From the NCBI GenBank assembly GCA_037044905.1, contig JBAOKB010000036.1, positions 1 through 64,000 on the forward strand: a DNA stretch of 64,000 nucleotides. Reading direction: 5' to 3'. Source of the stretch: Hortaea werneckii. Lineage: Eukaryota > Ascomycota > Dothideomycetes > Mycosphaerellales > Teratosphaeriaceae. Of the stretch, positions 34,826 to 45,439 are shown piece by piece (within the stretch, counting starts at the first letter, position 1; the number at the start of each line of letters is the position of its first letter). Position numbers and translations under genes: made by a program. A model generated the notes under the pieces. The model had not been told where the DNA came from, searched no databases, and saw only the letters and a program-made list of their open reading frames with translations.

Positions 34826-34859
<34 letters not shown>

Positions 34860-35092
34860 ATTGTTTTTTTTTTTTTTTTGAATCGTTTTCCAATCTCTCC
34901 CTCTTTTTGGTCCCGGGTGGTCGGAAAACAAAATATCGGAAAACGAGAAATCGCGGATCAAAAAGGCAGGTAGACGGGACGGAGAAGAAAAAGATATGCA
35001 TAGCATCTCAGACATTCACAGAAAAGTCAGACATCTTCCAGGCGGCAATATTTTACTATATCTATATGCTTTCCGCTATTCCCATATCTATC
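33164..35092. other. Long convergent spacer, low complexity
   Basis: About 1.9 kb between the 3' ends of the Uds1 and rhodopsin-fold genes. Strongly strand-biased: pyrimidine-rich at 33400-33600, purine-rich at 33700-34380. Holds CCCCAT repeats (about 33918-33950), an AG run (34317-34334), a direct repeat of GCGGGAGGAGCGCT (about 33618-33649) and a CGTTTT array. Open frames on both strands here are compositional and I accept none as a gene. Confidence 0.5.
34826..34859 (+). repeat. Hexamer array (CGTTTT)n
   Basis: About five and a half units of TTTCGT/CGTTTT, followed by a T run at 34864-34879. Lies in the spacer downstream of the rhodopsin-fold gene. Confidence 0.85.
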
Positions 35093-36683
35093 CTAAACAT
35101 GATCCGTCCGATCTACCGAAACCATGACATTCTTCCGAATTGCATTCTGCGAAGTAATCGACGGCGACGATTGCACCCTCGCACCACCACCACCACCGGC
35201 CTCCACTTCCGTATTACTCAAGGGACTCCCGCTCCCATCCGGCACGGCGCCCTCGTGAATAATCCCCAACTCGTCGCTCCGCCGCAAGGAGCCCGCGCTA
35301 TCGCTCCCCGCATGATGATGATGATGATGATGGAACTTCCTCCCCGGCCCACCACCACCGCCGCTGCTAGAGACCGAGACGTCGCGCCAGGAAGTATGAC
35401 TCCCGTCTTTATGCCTCCTCCCACGACTACCGTTGCTACTGCTGCCGAAGCTAGTATTATGGGAGAATTTCTGTAGTACGTAGCGGTCCCGGAAGCTGTC
35501 GTTGTAGTAGTCTGGTGGGGCCGAGGGGTCGCCGTACCGCGTGCTGCTGCCGAAGAGCCGCGGCAGGTATTGTTTTAGTGGGACCCGCAGGATGGGCAGG
35601 CAGGCGCCGATGATGCCGAAGTTGGATTCGAGGACTTGGAAGAGGTTCGCGAGGGCGAAGGTTACTAGGTAAGGGAGGAATGTTAGCATTGTGATTGAAG
35701 TTTTTTTTTTTTTCTTTTCTTTTTACCCTTAAGGTTGGCGGAGCGCTGGTAGAGGAGAGGGTTGTACCTACCTTTGTTATCTTCGCTGTCCTTCCGCTCT
35801 AAGCCATCTGCGATGGCGGAGCAGCTGAGTATACTGAATATAATGACCAGGGCTCCAAGCATAAAGACGCCAGTAAGCATGATTTTATCCCTCCGCTTCA
35901 GGTTGAGGCGCCAGACCATCGGGATCGCCATTCCCAGGACGAAGACGTCGGTAGACACGTCCCAGGTCACGATGGAGATCCAGAGTCCGGTCATGTTGAA
36001 ACACCTTTCCGCTGGCACTTGGCCCCACATGGAAGGGATGGGCAGGCATTGGAAGATGGTTCCTAAGATGTTGCCGAGACCCCAGCAGCCGTTTACGACT
36101 AGTGCGCCCCAGCAGAGGTTTTGGAACCATTGCTGGATGAAGATGCGCTTGTTCATGAGGATGATGGCTGTTTTGAAGAGAGTAAGGGTGAGAGGCCAGA
36201 AGATCTAAGAGCAGGTTAGTTTTTTCGTTCCATTCTTTTCCTCAATACGAGTTCTGTTCCGCAACGTGAGCGGGACGATGTTGGTGTAACTCACACTTCC
36301 AAAGAACCACCACTTATTGAATTCCTTTCGATGCCACTCGTCCAGGAGTAGATATGCAGCACCGTATCCATAATTGACCGACTCCGCCCAGAAGGTACAT
36401 TGGATCAAGCAGGAGACCTTGCCGAAATTAGCAACAGGACAACGGCCACCGTTCGTGACGTGAAGAAAAGACTCACAAACGCTGCTATAATCGCGTAATC
36501 ATCGAATCCCATCTGATGAGTCGAGAGTCTCGTGGCAATCCGGGCTATTACGAAGGCGCCGGAAGATATGATCATGATGACTATGGCCAGCCATAATCGG
36601 TAGCCCTGGTTAGGGAGTTTGTCGCTGGGAAATCCTGCCGGATTGACGTAGGTGGTGTTCGCCGGTCCCGTAGTGGCGCTCAT
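35093..36683 (-). CDS. Fungal rhodopsin-fold seven-helix membrane protein
   Basis: Model: complement(join(35093..35664, 35772..36204, 36295..36417, 36477..36683)), 444 aa, four exons with frame kept at all three introns. After an N-terminal Asn-rich tail come helices starting GYRLWLAIVIMIISSGAFVIARIATRL, then MGFDDYAIIAAF, and later NGCWGLGNILGTIFQCLPI, ERCFNMTGLWISIVTWDVSTDVFVLGMAIPMVW, LTGVFMLGALVIIFSIL and ESNFGIIGACLPILR. These are hallmarks of the Pth11-like/rhodopsin-domain family of fungal integral membrane proteins. The cytosolic tail of about 160 residues has Ser-rich, Gly-rich and His7 stretches. Members are proposed surface sensors; ligand unknown. There is no CFEM domain. Confidence 0.88.
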
Positions 36684-38715
36684 GTTGCGCGAAGTCGATC
36701 GAAGGCTGCCAGGCCGGGAAGAGGGGATAGATGATAATTTCGAATCGTGAGAAAGAGGGATGGTGTTTATCGTTGGTTAGAGTAAGATCCGTAAATGAAG
36801 GCACAGTTCGTAATGGCCTTCTCGGAGGGCAGCCCTTCTCCCCCCCTTCCCGCAAAGAGGGAGGAAAAACAGGTTGGTGAGCTTTTTGGGTCCCCAGCAA
36901 GGTCGCAGTCGGGGCACATGCAACCAAAGAAGACGAAGGAATCGAATGCCGTTACAGCCTAAAGGACATCCTCTCACACAACCCAGATTAACGTGCCAGC
37001 ATCCATGTGGCGCGAAAGTGCGCGACACACCACCCCCCGGCGATTGATGGGGGTCGGGTAGTGGCCGGGACTAGCTGGGGGGATTTCAGATTGAAGGCAC
37101 TAAGAACAAGTTCCGCCAGGCGAACGAATCCTTTTTCCGATCACTAGTAATCCATTCTTCCTGTGACGACGGGGTGGAGGGGAGAGCATGGGCAGAAGCA
37201 TAGAAGAAGCGCCTTTCAAATCCCCAAAAAGATTCCCCAATTATTCCCATGTGGCGTGGATGTTGACGCTAGATATCTACCGCGTCCAGCCTTCACCCAC
37301 AAACCCAGCCCAGAGAATTTGACTTTGGCGCGACCGTTTGACACCTTACCTTTCTTTTTAACCATATTCGCTGATCTGATAACCAACAATTGCGCAAAGC
37401 AGAGGGAGGGGTCGGCCCTGCATCTGCCGAAAGCAGACGACTTTGGCGAGAAGTGAGTGCCCTAGTAGTGGCGAAAAAAGGCCCAGCAGATGCAAATGTC
37501 AAACATGGCCAACACATGAGAGGGGGGCGCGCTATGGCCGGACACAGGCCCCCGATCAGGAACCACGTCCTGGGATGTTCTTGTCTGATCGACGCTCACT
37601 AACACCGCCAACAAAGGGAACGGACAGGCAATTCGATAGGAGGGGTTGGACGGAGAATAGGCTACGATCGGTGGTCCAATTCCGAGCCAGAAACTCGATT
37701 TTCGCCTGTTTGCCCTTGTAAATCCACCATTCCCGCGCTCTTCCCTCTAGGGCGTTTCAGGATAGATGAAATAGCAAGGCATATACAGTCGCAGAATGAA
37801 GGCTAGGGACATCGAACCAGTTCTCGACCCTCGCCAAACCAAGTGCCGAAACCAAGCACAGCAGCAGATCTTCGTCTAATGAGAACGAAAGAAAGTAGGA
37901 AGTAGTGTACAAGGGGATTATTTTGGGGGGCGAGGGGATGGACGGGGATCGGATCAGACCCGGTTTTACAGTAAGGTAGACGCACCTACGTTCACTAGCG
38001 CGGGGCAACTTTTTGTTTTGCACGAAACCACTTTCACAAGGACAAGACTTCTTGGGTCATCGCCCTATTTTCTCTTGAGGCTTGGAGCGAGCAATACACA
38101 TGTACGTGTCCTACGATAACGGTAGTAGGACCGAGGGTAGCAGTAGTCCGGCACGGTGGAGTGTCTGAGAAAGGTAATGGAAATTGCTGTATCAGGAAAA
38201 TGGCGGATTGAAACGTTTGTTTTGCGAAGGATGAGCCCACAAGAAGAAGGATTCCGATGCAACGTTTCAGCTGTGCCGAGTCGAATGAGAGATTCAGACG
38301 GCAGTAATGATGATGATCTTGCGCATTCGGGTTTCACCGACCGATCGCACTCGCTAATAAGGGCCCTCTATTCCTGATAGCCTTGCCCTTCTCGCTCCCT
38401 AAGACGAAACAATTCTATAGCCTGCCGTGGGAGCGGATCGTGTTTCTCTTCTAGAGGCGGTATCAAAGAGCCTTTTCAAACGGTGCAGTCCCGGTCCAGG
38501 TGAGGATTAGACATCATCACCTCCATGCACGTCGGTCCTGGCCATTAGACCAACAAAAGCCCATTCGGATTCATCCTCTCACCATCTCTGCCACTCCTTC
38601 AAATCAAAGAAGAGTCAAAAGGAAAAGGAAAAAAATCTATCTCTAGGCTCTGAACACTCTCCCCAACTTCCCATACGTATCTAGCCTCTACCTTCCCGGC
38701 TCCCCCAATCCTTGA
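36684..38715. other. Long intergenic region
   Basis: About 2 kb between the start of the rhodopsin-fold gene and the 3' end of the acid phosphatase gene, both on the minus strand. Open frames are short on both strands and none gives a recognisable or spliceable protein. The right part is presumably phosphatase 3' UTR and the left part the rhodopsin-fold promoter. Confidence 0.45.
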
Positions 38716-40818
38716 TTAGTAACCCAACGGCGCCCCATCCATAATACTCCCATACGGCACAGCCTCATACTCGCCAAAACACGCATACTCATAGTCCGCC
38801 TTCGCAAGACTCTCCTTCTGCACCTCCAGAAAAGTCGTCAATTCACACCACCCATCATCGCGATCCCCACACGCCGGGAAACTCTTGCCGAGCGGTAACG
38901 TGCGCTGGTTGAGGAGGAAGTGGATGTACGTCGTCGGCGGACCTTCGAGGTACTTGGGTTCGCCATTCGTCCCGCGGCAGCCGTCGAGCGGGGATGGGGT
39001 GGAGAGGATTTCCATGTCCAGACGCGCGGCGAAGGGTTCCATGTGCGAGACTATGAGGTTGCGGTGGTGGCGGGCGGGGATGTGATCGGGGGGGAGGAAG
39101 GGGGCGAATTGGGTGAAGCCGAAGGCGGTCAGGATGGCCATGATGTTGGTGTCGTGGGAGAAGTCGAAGTTGAGGGGTTGGTCGAGGGGGAAAGTGGCGG
39201 TGTTGTTGTCGAGGGTGAGGTTGATTTGGGCGACCGGACGGTCGATCACGTGGTGTTGGAGCCGGGCGAGGATCTCTTGCACGTAGCCTATGCCGACTGC
39301 GCGTCCCGTTGGGGATTGGAAGCCGTAGCCCCCTGCGAAATACAGGTCAACCGAGTATTCGTAGCCTTGCCATTCTTCGAAGGTGAAGAGGCCGCAGAAG
39401 GTGGAGTAGCCGAGGGCTACGGTTTCGTAGGCGCACATGCTTTGGGCGTTGTAGGTGTCGGTTACTGTCCAGTTGAATCCTGGAGCGTGTGGGCGTAGTC
39501 GTTCTGTGGCGTCTGCGAGGTAAATGTTGTACCATTCCAGGGTGGCGTTGTTGCCACCGGCGTTGACGGGTTTGTTGCTGTTGGGGCAATTGTCGTACCC
39601 AGCTAAACTGTTGTTCCAAGTACTGTCGGAGCCCTCGATCGCCAACACGAGAGTAGCATTAGAAGGCCAGTCTAAACCAAAGAAGCCGGCAAGGAAGTAC
39701 TCTGCGGTTTTCGTCATTCTGTCCTGGGTTGTTGAACGAGCGATGATCTTGCTACCGTTGTTCGGGTATAGATGCCCATACATATACTGATGCAGGGTGC
39801 CAGACTCAAAGAGCTCCTGTTTCCCTACCGGGACGAGAATCTCTGCGCCTAGCTTATACTGCCACTTGTTCAGGAAGCTCAATGGGCCGGTAAATTCAAC
39901 ATCACCTAGAATGCCTGTGGTGTAGTTGGTGATCTTCTCCGCAAGCATTGGAGCACCAGATCCGGTCGTCGGGTACCGCGCGCCGTGGCGGGACAGCATA
40001 TTCAGCTGCTGGATTGTTGCATTCTCCGGCAGAGGATATTCATCTACACCAAACCCATCCGGATTGGGGAAGTAGTGACTTAGCTGTCTGATAGCTAAAA
40101 GTCAGCACTGGCAAAGCTCAGTCGATTGAATGCTGCTCGTCAGCCATACCCCATCATATGGAAGATGTTTCCATCATCCTTGTTTCCTTGAATCGGTACC
40201 TGCGTTTCCAGCGGGCTCGGCGGGATGTAAGTCGTCGATGGAAACGGCGCAGGATTGGTTTGGGCAAGGAAAGCCGGTTCGCCTGTTGGGGTTGGACCGG
40301 GAAAACTTTGCTGCAAGTCAGCTAGCACGACAATCACTACAATCGCATTGTACTAACAGCTCAGGCGAGGTTTGATAATACTGCGGAATATCGCTCGAAG
40401 ACGAGCCACTCGAAGCCGTTTGCCTCCTTAGCGCGCCAGCATCTACAAGGCCGCACGCCGAAGCAAGGGCTAGAGACCTATACAGCATGACGGCTTGAAC
40501 GACAATGATAGTAAACAAGATGACCTGGCCTGCGAAAAGTAGCCTCTGCTTCAGCAGCGTCGAAACCGCTGTCCTAGATGAAGATTCCGGCGCAGGGCGA
40601 AGCTTTGTAGACAAGTCGCCATGCTTCTCCTCATCGTGCTTGGCCGGGTGTTCAATGCCGTTAGGACGGCCACCATGCTCAAACGAGCAGTCCGGAGAGT
40701 TCTGCATTTCTCTACCCCTCATGTAAAGATGCAACAATGGGGCTCTTTCCAACGTCATTGGGAGGCACGAAGGATGAAGCTTTGAGATGCAAGGTACGCG
40801 AATGGAAAGCTTCAGCAT
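38716..40818 (-). CDS. Membrane-anchored histidine acid phosphatase (phytase-like)
   Basis: Model: complement(join(38716..40087, 40150..40310, 40354..40818)), 665 aa. The catalytic domain shows RHGARYP (242-248, nucleophile His243) and the proton-donor HD at 520-521 in FSHDTNI. These define the branch-2 histidine phosphatase family of fungal acid phosphatases and phytases. Instead of a cleavable signal, the protein has a hydrophilic Glu/Lys/His-rich head of about 90 residues and one hydrophobic helix (about 93-113), giving a type II topology with the enzyme outside the cytosol. Several Asn-X-Ser/Thr sites fit a lumenal or cell-surface location. The first intron is only 43 nt. Start could instead be the ATG at residue 21, 33 or 38; the anchor is kept in every case. 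Confidence 0.88.
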
Positions 40819-41473
40819 TGACCACGTGGAACATCAGGGTATATACTTTTATGTCCGATGATGGTAACTTCTTTGCAAAGTGATGAAGCAAGATGTGCAG
40901 AGTTTGGAGAGTCTACTTTATGGACAGATTATTCTAACAATTGGGTGATGTGAAAATTCATCTCAAGTGAGCAAAGTCAAGAAGCCGATCGACAGCGCTG
41001 TATCTAGATAAACGGCAAGCCAGAGGCGAATTTGTATTTACGGTCTGAACCCTCTTATTGAATGAAGCCTAGATCTTTGGAGAGCCTGCTCTATCCACTG
41101 CGCAGACGAGCGCTTCTCCTACTGCAACACATCGATTCAAGCTTCGGAGTCCAATCCCCTTTTGCTTTCTGCAAAGTTGCGCCTATCCACTTGGACTACT
41201 ACCCACCCCACATTCCAATGCGGAGGACCTGCATCGAGCTTCTTCATTCGGCCAAGGCAGAAAGCATTAGCACAAAGAATCTCGATTGCTACTCGGTGTT
41301 TTGCGCGGCTATCCTCGGCGACACAAGATTCCACATGGCACTCGGATCCAACAGGATGAAGGTCCGAGAGGTTTCGACAGTCGTTCGGTGACTTTAGATA
41401 TCGACAGTTTTTGTCACAAAAGATAGATTAGTAGAGAATGGCATGTCCTTTCACTCTCCACCATGGGCCATCG
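40819..41473. other. Intergenic region
   Basis: About 650 bp, promoter of the phosphatase gene and 3' flank of the next minus-strand gene. Short frames on both strands; no gene supported. Confidence 0.45.
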
Positions 41474-42796
41474 TCATTTGACTGGTGACTGCGTATCAGC
41501 CGGCAACCACTCCCTCTCCCTCACCCCTCCCCCAACATCCCCACCTCCTCCCCTACCATCCTGGCCCCTGACTGCGGGTCCCACAAACCCATCCCTCCAC
41601 TCCCGCACCCTCCTCACCTTCCCCCGTAGCTGTCCCCTCATCGAAGGCGGCAACGAAGACAGAAAACCCTCTCCACTTTCCCCCTGATCATCCTCTACCA
41701 GAACCCTCACATCAGTAAAATTCCCTCTCCCCAACCCCGCCTTCCCTCCCGTCCCTCGCAGACTCTGCCCATAAACCCCACCTTTAAAGACCGAGAGCGC
41801 CAGGTTCCGGATTAGAACTACGTCCCCGGGCCGCAGACTTAGCAGGTTCCGTCTCCGGTTTTTGGAGTCTTCGTTTGCGTCCCAGACGTCGGGACGACCG
41901 TCGCCGCCGGCACCGCCTCTTCGGTCGGTGGTATGGGAGGCAAAATGTCGATCCGACTGTGGCTCTGGAAGGAACCAGAAAGTGGCGCTGAAGCCCGCGC
42001 GGGTCTCGTCGCCGAGGAGGACCTCGAGCAGCTCGCGTTCTTCCGGATGTGCTGCATAGTTGACGGCGGAAGCAGTGTTCGGATGTTGTGGGTTTCCCGT
42101 GATGCCGGCGCGTTGCCGGCGACGGAGTTGCACGGTTCGGAGTGGGGAGACGGAGATCACGGCGCAGAGGAGATTTAGGGTCGTGGTTCCTGGGAAGATG
42201 GAGTCGATGTGGGTGGCGGGGGGGATGGATCGGAGGTCTGAGATGGGGCCTATGATGCGGAAGGGTTGGTGTTGCTGGGTCTGTGGATGTTGTGGCAGCG
42301 TGGCGGCGGTGGCGCGACTTTCGGTCCCTTGGGAGTTGGAGAGGTCGGGCGTTCCTTCTTCTCCAGTTAGGGAGTTGTCTAGGTTTGAGTTGAAAGTCGT
42401 GGTCGTCTCGTCGTCCAGCATGGGCGTTATTCGGGAGGATTCTAATTCGTCGAGGCGAGCGAGGGATTGTTCTAGGAAGGCGAGATGGTCCTGTTCGTGT
42501 GAGGCGTCATGAGTGGTGGAGGCATCGTGGAGGAAGGAGAGGAATTGGGTTCCTTGCTGACTCGTCCCTTGATCACGATTCGTATGAAGTGCTGTCGAGT
42601 TGTTGGGGTTCAATGGAATGCTTCTCCATTTGGGAATTGCGAGGGTGGATGCGTCCCCGTCCGCAGTAGATGACAGTGACGCTTCTCTGCCTAAGAATCG
42701 CTGAATTGGAGGTTCGAACCGATTGAGGAGATGATGCTCATCCCAAATCAAGCCGCCTAACTCTGGTGCACCCACGAGAAGGATGCATGTTGTCAT
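41474..42796 (-). CDS. Hypothetical protein with possible OB-fold domain
   Basis: Single exon, 440 aa. The first 170 residues are Ser/Thr/Asn/Gln-rich and look disordered after a hydrophobic start (MTTCILLVGAPELGGLIW). The middle holds a strand-rich region: FRIIGPISDLRSI, TLNLLCAVISVSPLRTV, SATFWFLPE, LRPGDVVLIRNLALSVFKGGVYGQSLR. The order (strand, basic loop, then GDVVLIRN-type strand and KGGVYGQS) resembles OB-fold single-strand nucleic acid binders such as Pot1/RPA-type domains. This is a pattern impression, not a family match. The C-terminus is basic and Gly-rich (RGQDGRGGGGDVGGG). Confidence 0.72.
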   Translation of the reverse strand: MTTCILLVGAPELGGLIWDEHHLLNRFEPPIQRFLGREASLSSTADGDASTLAIPKWRSIPLNPNNSTALHTNRDQGTSQQGTQFLSFLHDASTTHDASHEQDHLAFLEQSLARLDELESSRITPMLDDETTTTFNSNLDNSLTGEEGTPDLSNSQGTESRATAATLPQHPQTQQHQPFRIIGPISDLRSIPPATHIDSIFPGTTTLNLLCAVISVSPLRTVQLRRRQRAGITGNPQHPNTASAVNYAAHPEERELLEVLLGDETRAGFSATFWFLPEPQSDRHFASHTTDRRGGAGGDGRPDVWDANEDSKNRRRNLLSLRPGDVVLIRNLALSVFKGGVYGQSLRGTGGKAGLGRGNFTDVRVLVEDDQGESGEGFLSSLPPSMRGQLRGKVRRVREWRDGFVGPAVRGQDGRGGGGDVGGGVREREWLPADTQSPVK

Positions 42797-43353
42797 TGCT
42801 GACCGAGAAGTAGCAGAGGCGGTGATTTCATTAGATGATAATGGCTGGTGCCTACCTATGTACCTATTTGAGGGCGTAGACTTCCATTACACCAATCGCG
42901 GTATGGTTCTTCTTTTCTCGCGGCCTACGTCTGACTCTCATCCACCTGCATGCACGAATGGACCCAATTGAAGTTGAAGGTAGCTATGTCGGAGATGTAA
43001 GGAGTTTAGAAGCTTTCTCCGGCCTGTAAGCCGAGCACCGCTGCGTCCAGGCCGAGACCAGCCCCGAGTCGGCCGAAGGATGCAGTGATGCCGGACTGCA
43101 GATATATTCTCGCCTGATCTAGCTCGATACTTCTCTCGATAATTGCAGTGGGATCACAACGTAACCTTGATGCTTCAGTTCTCGCTGTCCACCAATCCCG
43201 ATCCATCGCCCACTGTCTTCCGAAGAGAAGAAGGATAAACCCCATCCAACATCCATCTTCCCCCACGAACGGAAACATTTCCGCACCGCAATCCGATCAG
43301 ATAACCCCCAGATCTCCCCCTCCCAGCTAACCCCCTCCAAAATCCCCAATCCA
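42797..43353. other. Divergent spacer
   Basis: 557 bp between the divergent OB-fold candidate and Apd1-like genes; presumed promoters. Nothing else seen. Confidence 0.45.
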
Positions 43354-44463
43354 ATGCCCAAGAAAATGACCTCCCTCCTCAACCGCCTAACCTCCTTCAC
43401 CAAACCCGCCGACTCCACCTCCGGCCTCAAATCCCGCCCCGATGGCTTCCACACCGCCACCACCACCTCCGCCCTCTTCCCCCCCACCGATCCCGCTGTA
43501 GACGGCGACGAATGCCTCCACGACTGCGCGAGCTGCTCCATCCACTATCCCCGCAAGTTCGCCATCGACGAGGACGACAAGCTCTACGGCGAGATCAAGG
43601 GCTGGAATCGCCACTTGCTCGTCGCGACGGGGAAGACGGATTGGGTGAGGGATGTGGAGGAGGAAAAAGGTTCCGTGATGGAGGCTGTAGGGAAACATGC
43701 GGGCCTCGTGGAGGGAGGGCGGTTGATGTTGAGCGCGAGTAATATCCCGCCGCCGGAGTGGGACGGGGAGGAAGGGGAGGGCGGGGTGTATGCGAAGGGG
43801 AGGCCGACGAGGTGTTTGCTCTTACCTGCTTTTCAGTGGGTGGAGGGGGTGCTGCCGGAGAATGTCCCCGAGGTTATTAAGGGGGTCGTGAATCCGGCTG
43901 CGACGAACCTGGATCGGTTGGGAGGATCTTCTGCTTCGGGGGGAGAAGCTCAGGATCAGAACCCCTCGGGACAGGTCTCAGCTGCGCCGACATTGCCCCC
44001 GGGTGTCACGCTCCACGCTTGTCCGCATAAATACCTCATCCTCCTCTGCTCGCAAGCGACGCGGGACGCGCGGTGCGGACAATCCGCCCCTTTGCTCCGA
44101 AGGGAACTCGAGCGCCATCTCCGCCCCTTAGGACTCTTCCGGGATTTCGACGACACGCGGCCCGGCGGTGTGGGGATCTACTTCATCTCGCACGTCGGCG
44201 GACACAAGTACAGTGCGAATATGATGGTGTATCGACGCGACGACGGCGGGGGCAGGAGCGTGGAGGAACAGATGCAGGCGAATGGGGACGGGCAGCAGGA
44301 CGGCCAGGGGCAGCAGGCGGGTCAGTGTATTTGGCTTGCGAGGGTGAGGCCGGAGGATTGTGAGAATATTGTACGGTTTACCGTGTTGCAGGGGAAGGTG
44401 GTTAAGCCGGAACGGCAGTTGAGGGGTGGGTTTGATCGGGGGAGGGGAGTGGTGAGTTGGTGA
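43354..44463 (+). CDS. Apd1/Aim32-like thioredoxin-fold [2Fe-2S] protein (sucrase/ferredoxin-like family)
   Basis: Single exon, 369 aa. The C-terminal half has CSQATRDARC (Cys232, Cys241) and HVGGH (His280, His284). The spacing C-x8-C, then 38 residues, then H-x3-H equals, as I recall it, the cluster ligands of yeast Apd1 (a His-ligated [2Fe-2S] thioredoxin-like ferredoxin). An N-terminal HDCASCSIHYP cysteine cluster and the ending WLARVRPEDCENIVRF also fit the family. A Gly/Gln-rich loop (about 308-325) interrupts the fold. Family members act in redox or iron-sulphur related tolerance; the exact electron partner is unsettled. The name sucrase/ferredoxin-like is historical and implies no sucrase activity. 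Confidence 0.88.
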   Translation: MPKKMTSLLNRLTSFTKPADSTSGLKSRPDGFHTATTTSALFPPTDPAVDGDECLHDCASCSIHYPRKFAIDEDDKLYGEIKGWNRHLLVATGKTDWVRDVEEEKGSVMEAVGKHAGLVEGGRLMLSASNIPPPEWDGEEGEGGVYAKGRPTRCLLLPAFQWVEGVLPENVPEVIKGVVNPAATNLDRLGGSSASGGEAQDQNPSGQVSAAPTLPPGVTLHACPHKYLILLCSQATRDARCGQSAPLLRRELERHLRPLGLFRDFDDTRPGGVGIYFISHVGGHKYSANMMVYRRDDGGGRSVEEQMQANGDGQQDGQGQQAGQCIWLARVRPEDCENIVRFTVLQGKVVKPERQLRGGFDRGRGVVSW

Positions 44464-44861
44464 TGATAGGAGGGACGGGTGTTTAATGGGCGGCATTGTT
44501 CCTCTTAAGGCTTTCCGCAATGGCGGAGATGTTTCCACTTTGGATTGCCTTTTCGATTGTGTCTCCTCCTAGCAGGGGACAGAGAGCGTCTACATTTAAA
44601 ATATAGAGAGAGGCCCGGATTTGCGGCAGCATTAGTCCTCACTGATCAGGGGCGTAGTGTAATAGAACGAATGCGCTTTGCGCCTAAGTCCAATGTTAGA
44701 TAAAGGCCAATTAAAGGCAGCTAAGCCTTCTCTATGGCTTTCTAATTTCTTCAGCCACGTTTTATCATTCTTCTACGATACTTTTCAGCCTTTCTCTGTT
44801 CTCACTACATCGCTCCCCGCGGTATCTTCTTTGCTTACTTCTCCGCGTGTCCGTTTGCACA
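44464..44861. other. Intergenic region
   Basis: About 400 bp downstream of the Apd1-like gene. No gene or clear element. Confidence 0.45.
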
Positions 44862-45299
44862 ATGGATGCAAAAGCCAGTTTCGACTGTGACCATTCGGTG
44901 CGAGAATGGCGAGAATGCCACGCATGTTTAGATCGCCACTTCTTCAGCGAACTAGAACCTCTCAGCAGCAGCTTCGTCAAGGTTTGCCCCACCTGCTCTC
45001 CTTCTCTGTTCGCGCTCTCGACGACAGTAGAGGATAGGCAAGGGTGCCGGCAAAGACAAAAGGAAGCAGCGCTGTGGTGTAGCACTTTGGCCATAGTCTC
45101 CCCTCCCTCTTCTCTCGAAACTCAGAGCTTCCGGGGAGAAGGTCGAGGTCGTGGTCTTCCCTTCTGTTACCTTCGACTTATACCCTCTTCGCTCCATCCA
45201 GCGAGCGCAGTTCCGTTTCGAATGACCCGAAGACTTCCCGAGCTTGAAAGAAATGCACATCGCCGGAAGCAGAGGCGATCACCGATCCGGATATACTAG
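44862..45299 (+). other. Doubtful Cys-rich ORF, possible small gene
   Basis: Open frame of 145 codons from an ATG with a reasonable context. Its first 50 residues contain CDH, CHAC and CPTC with His and Trp between, a pattern like a small zinc-binding domain. The rest (Arg/Ser/Pro-rich) is not protein-like, so a real gene would need an intron soon after residue 40. I cannot choose one, and the region may also be non-coding 3' flank of Psf3. Confidence 0.25.
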
Positions 45300-45439
45300 T
45301 ACCAGGACATCGCGTGAATCCCCGTCTTGCTTTCCCGTCTCCTATTCTTGCAGGGCGCAAGAATGCTGAGAGTCGACGGTCGTTAGATGGACTGCAATAA
45401 GCTCTGTGGATCAAGAGCCTTTGAGCTTTACTCGTCTTT

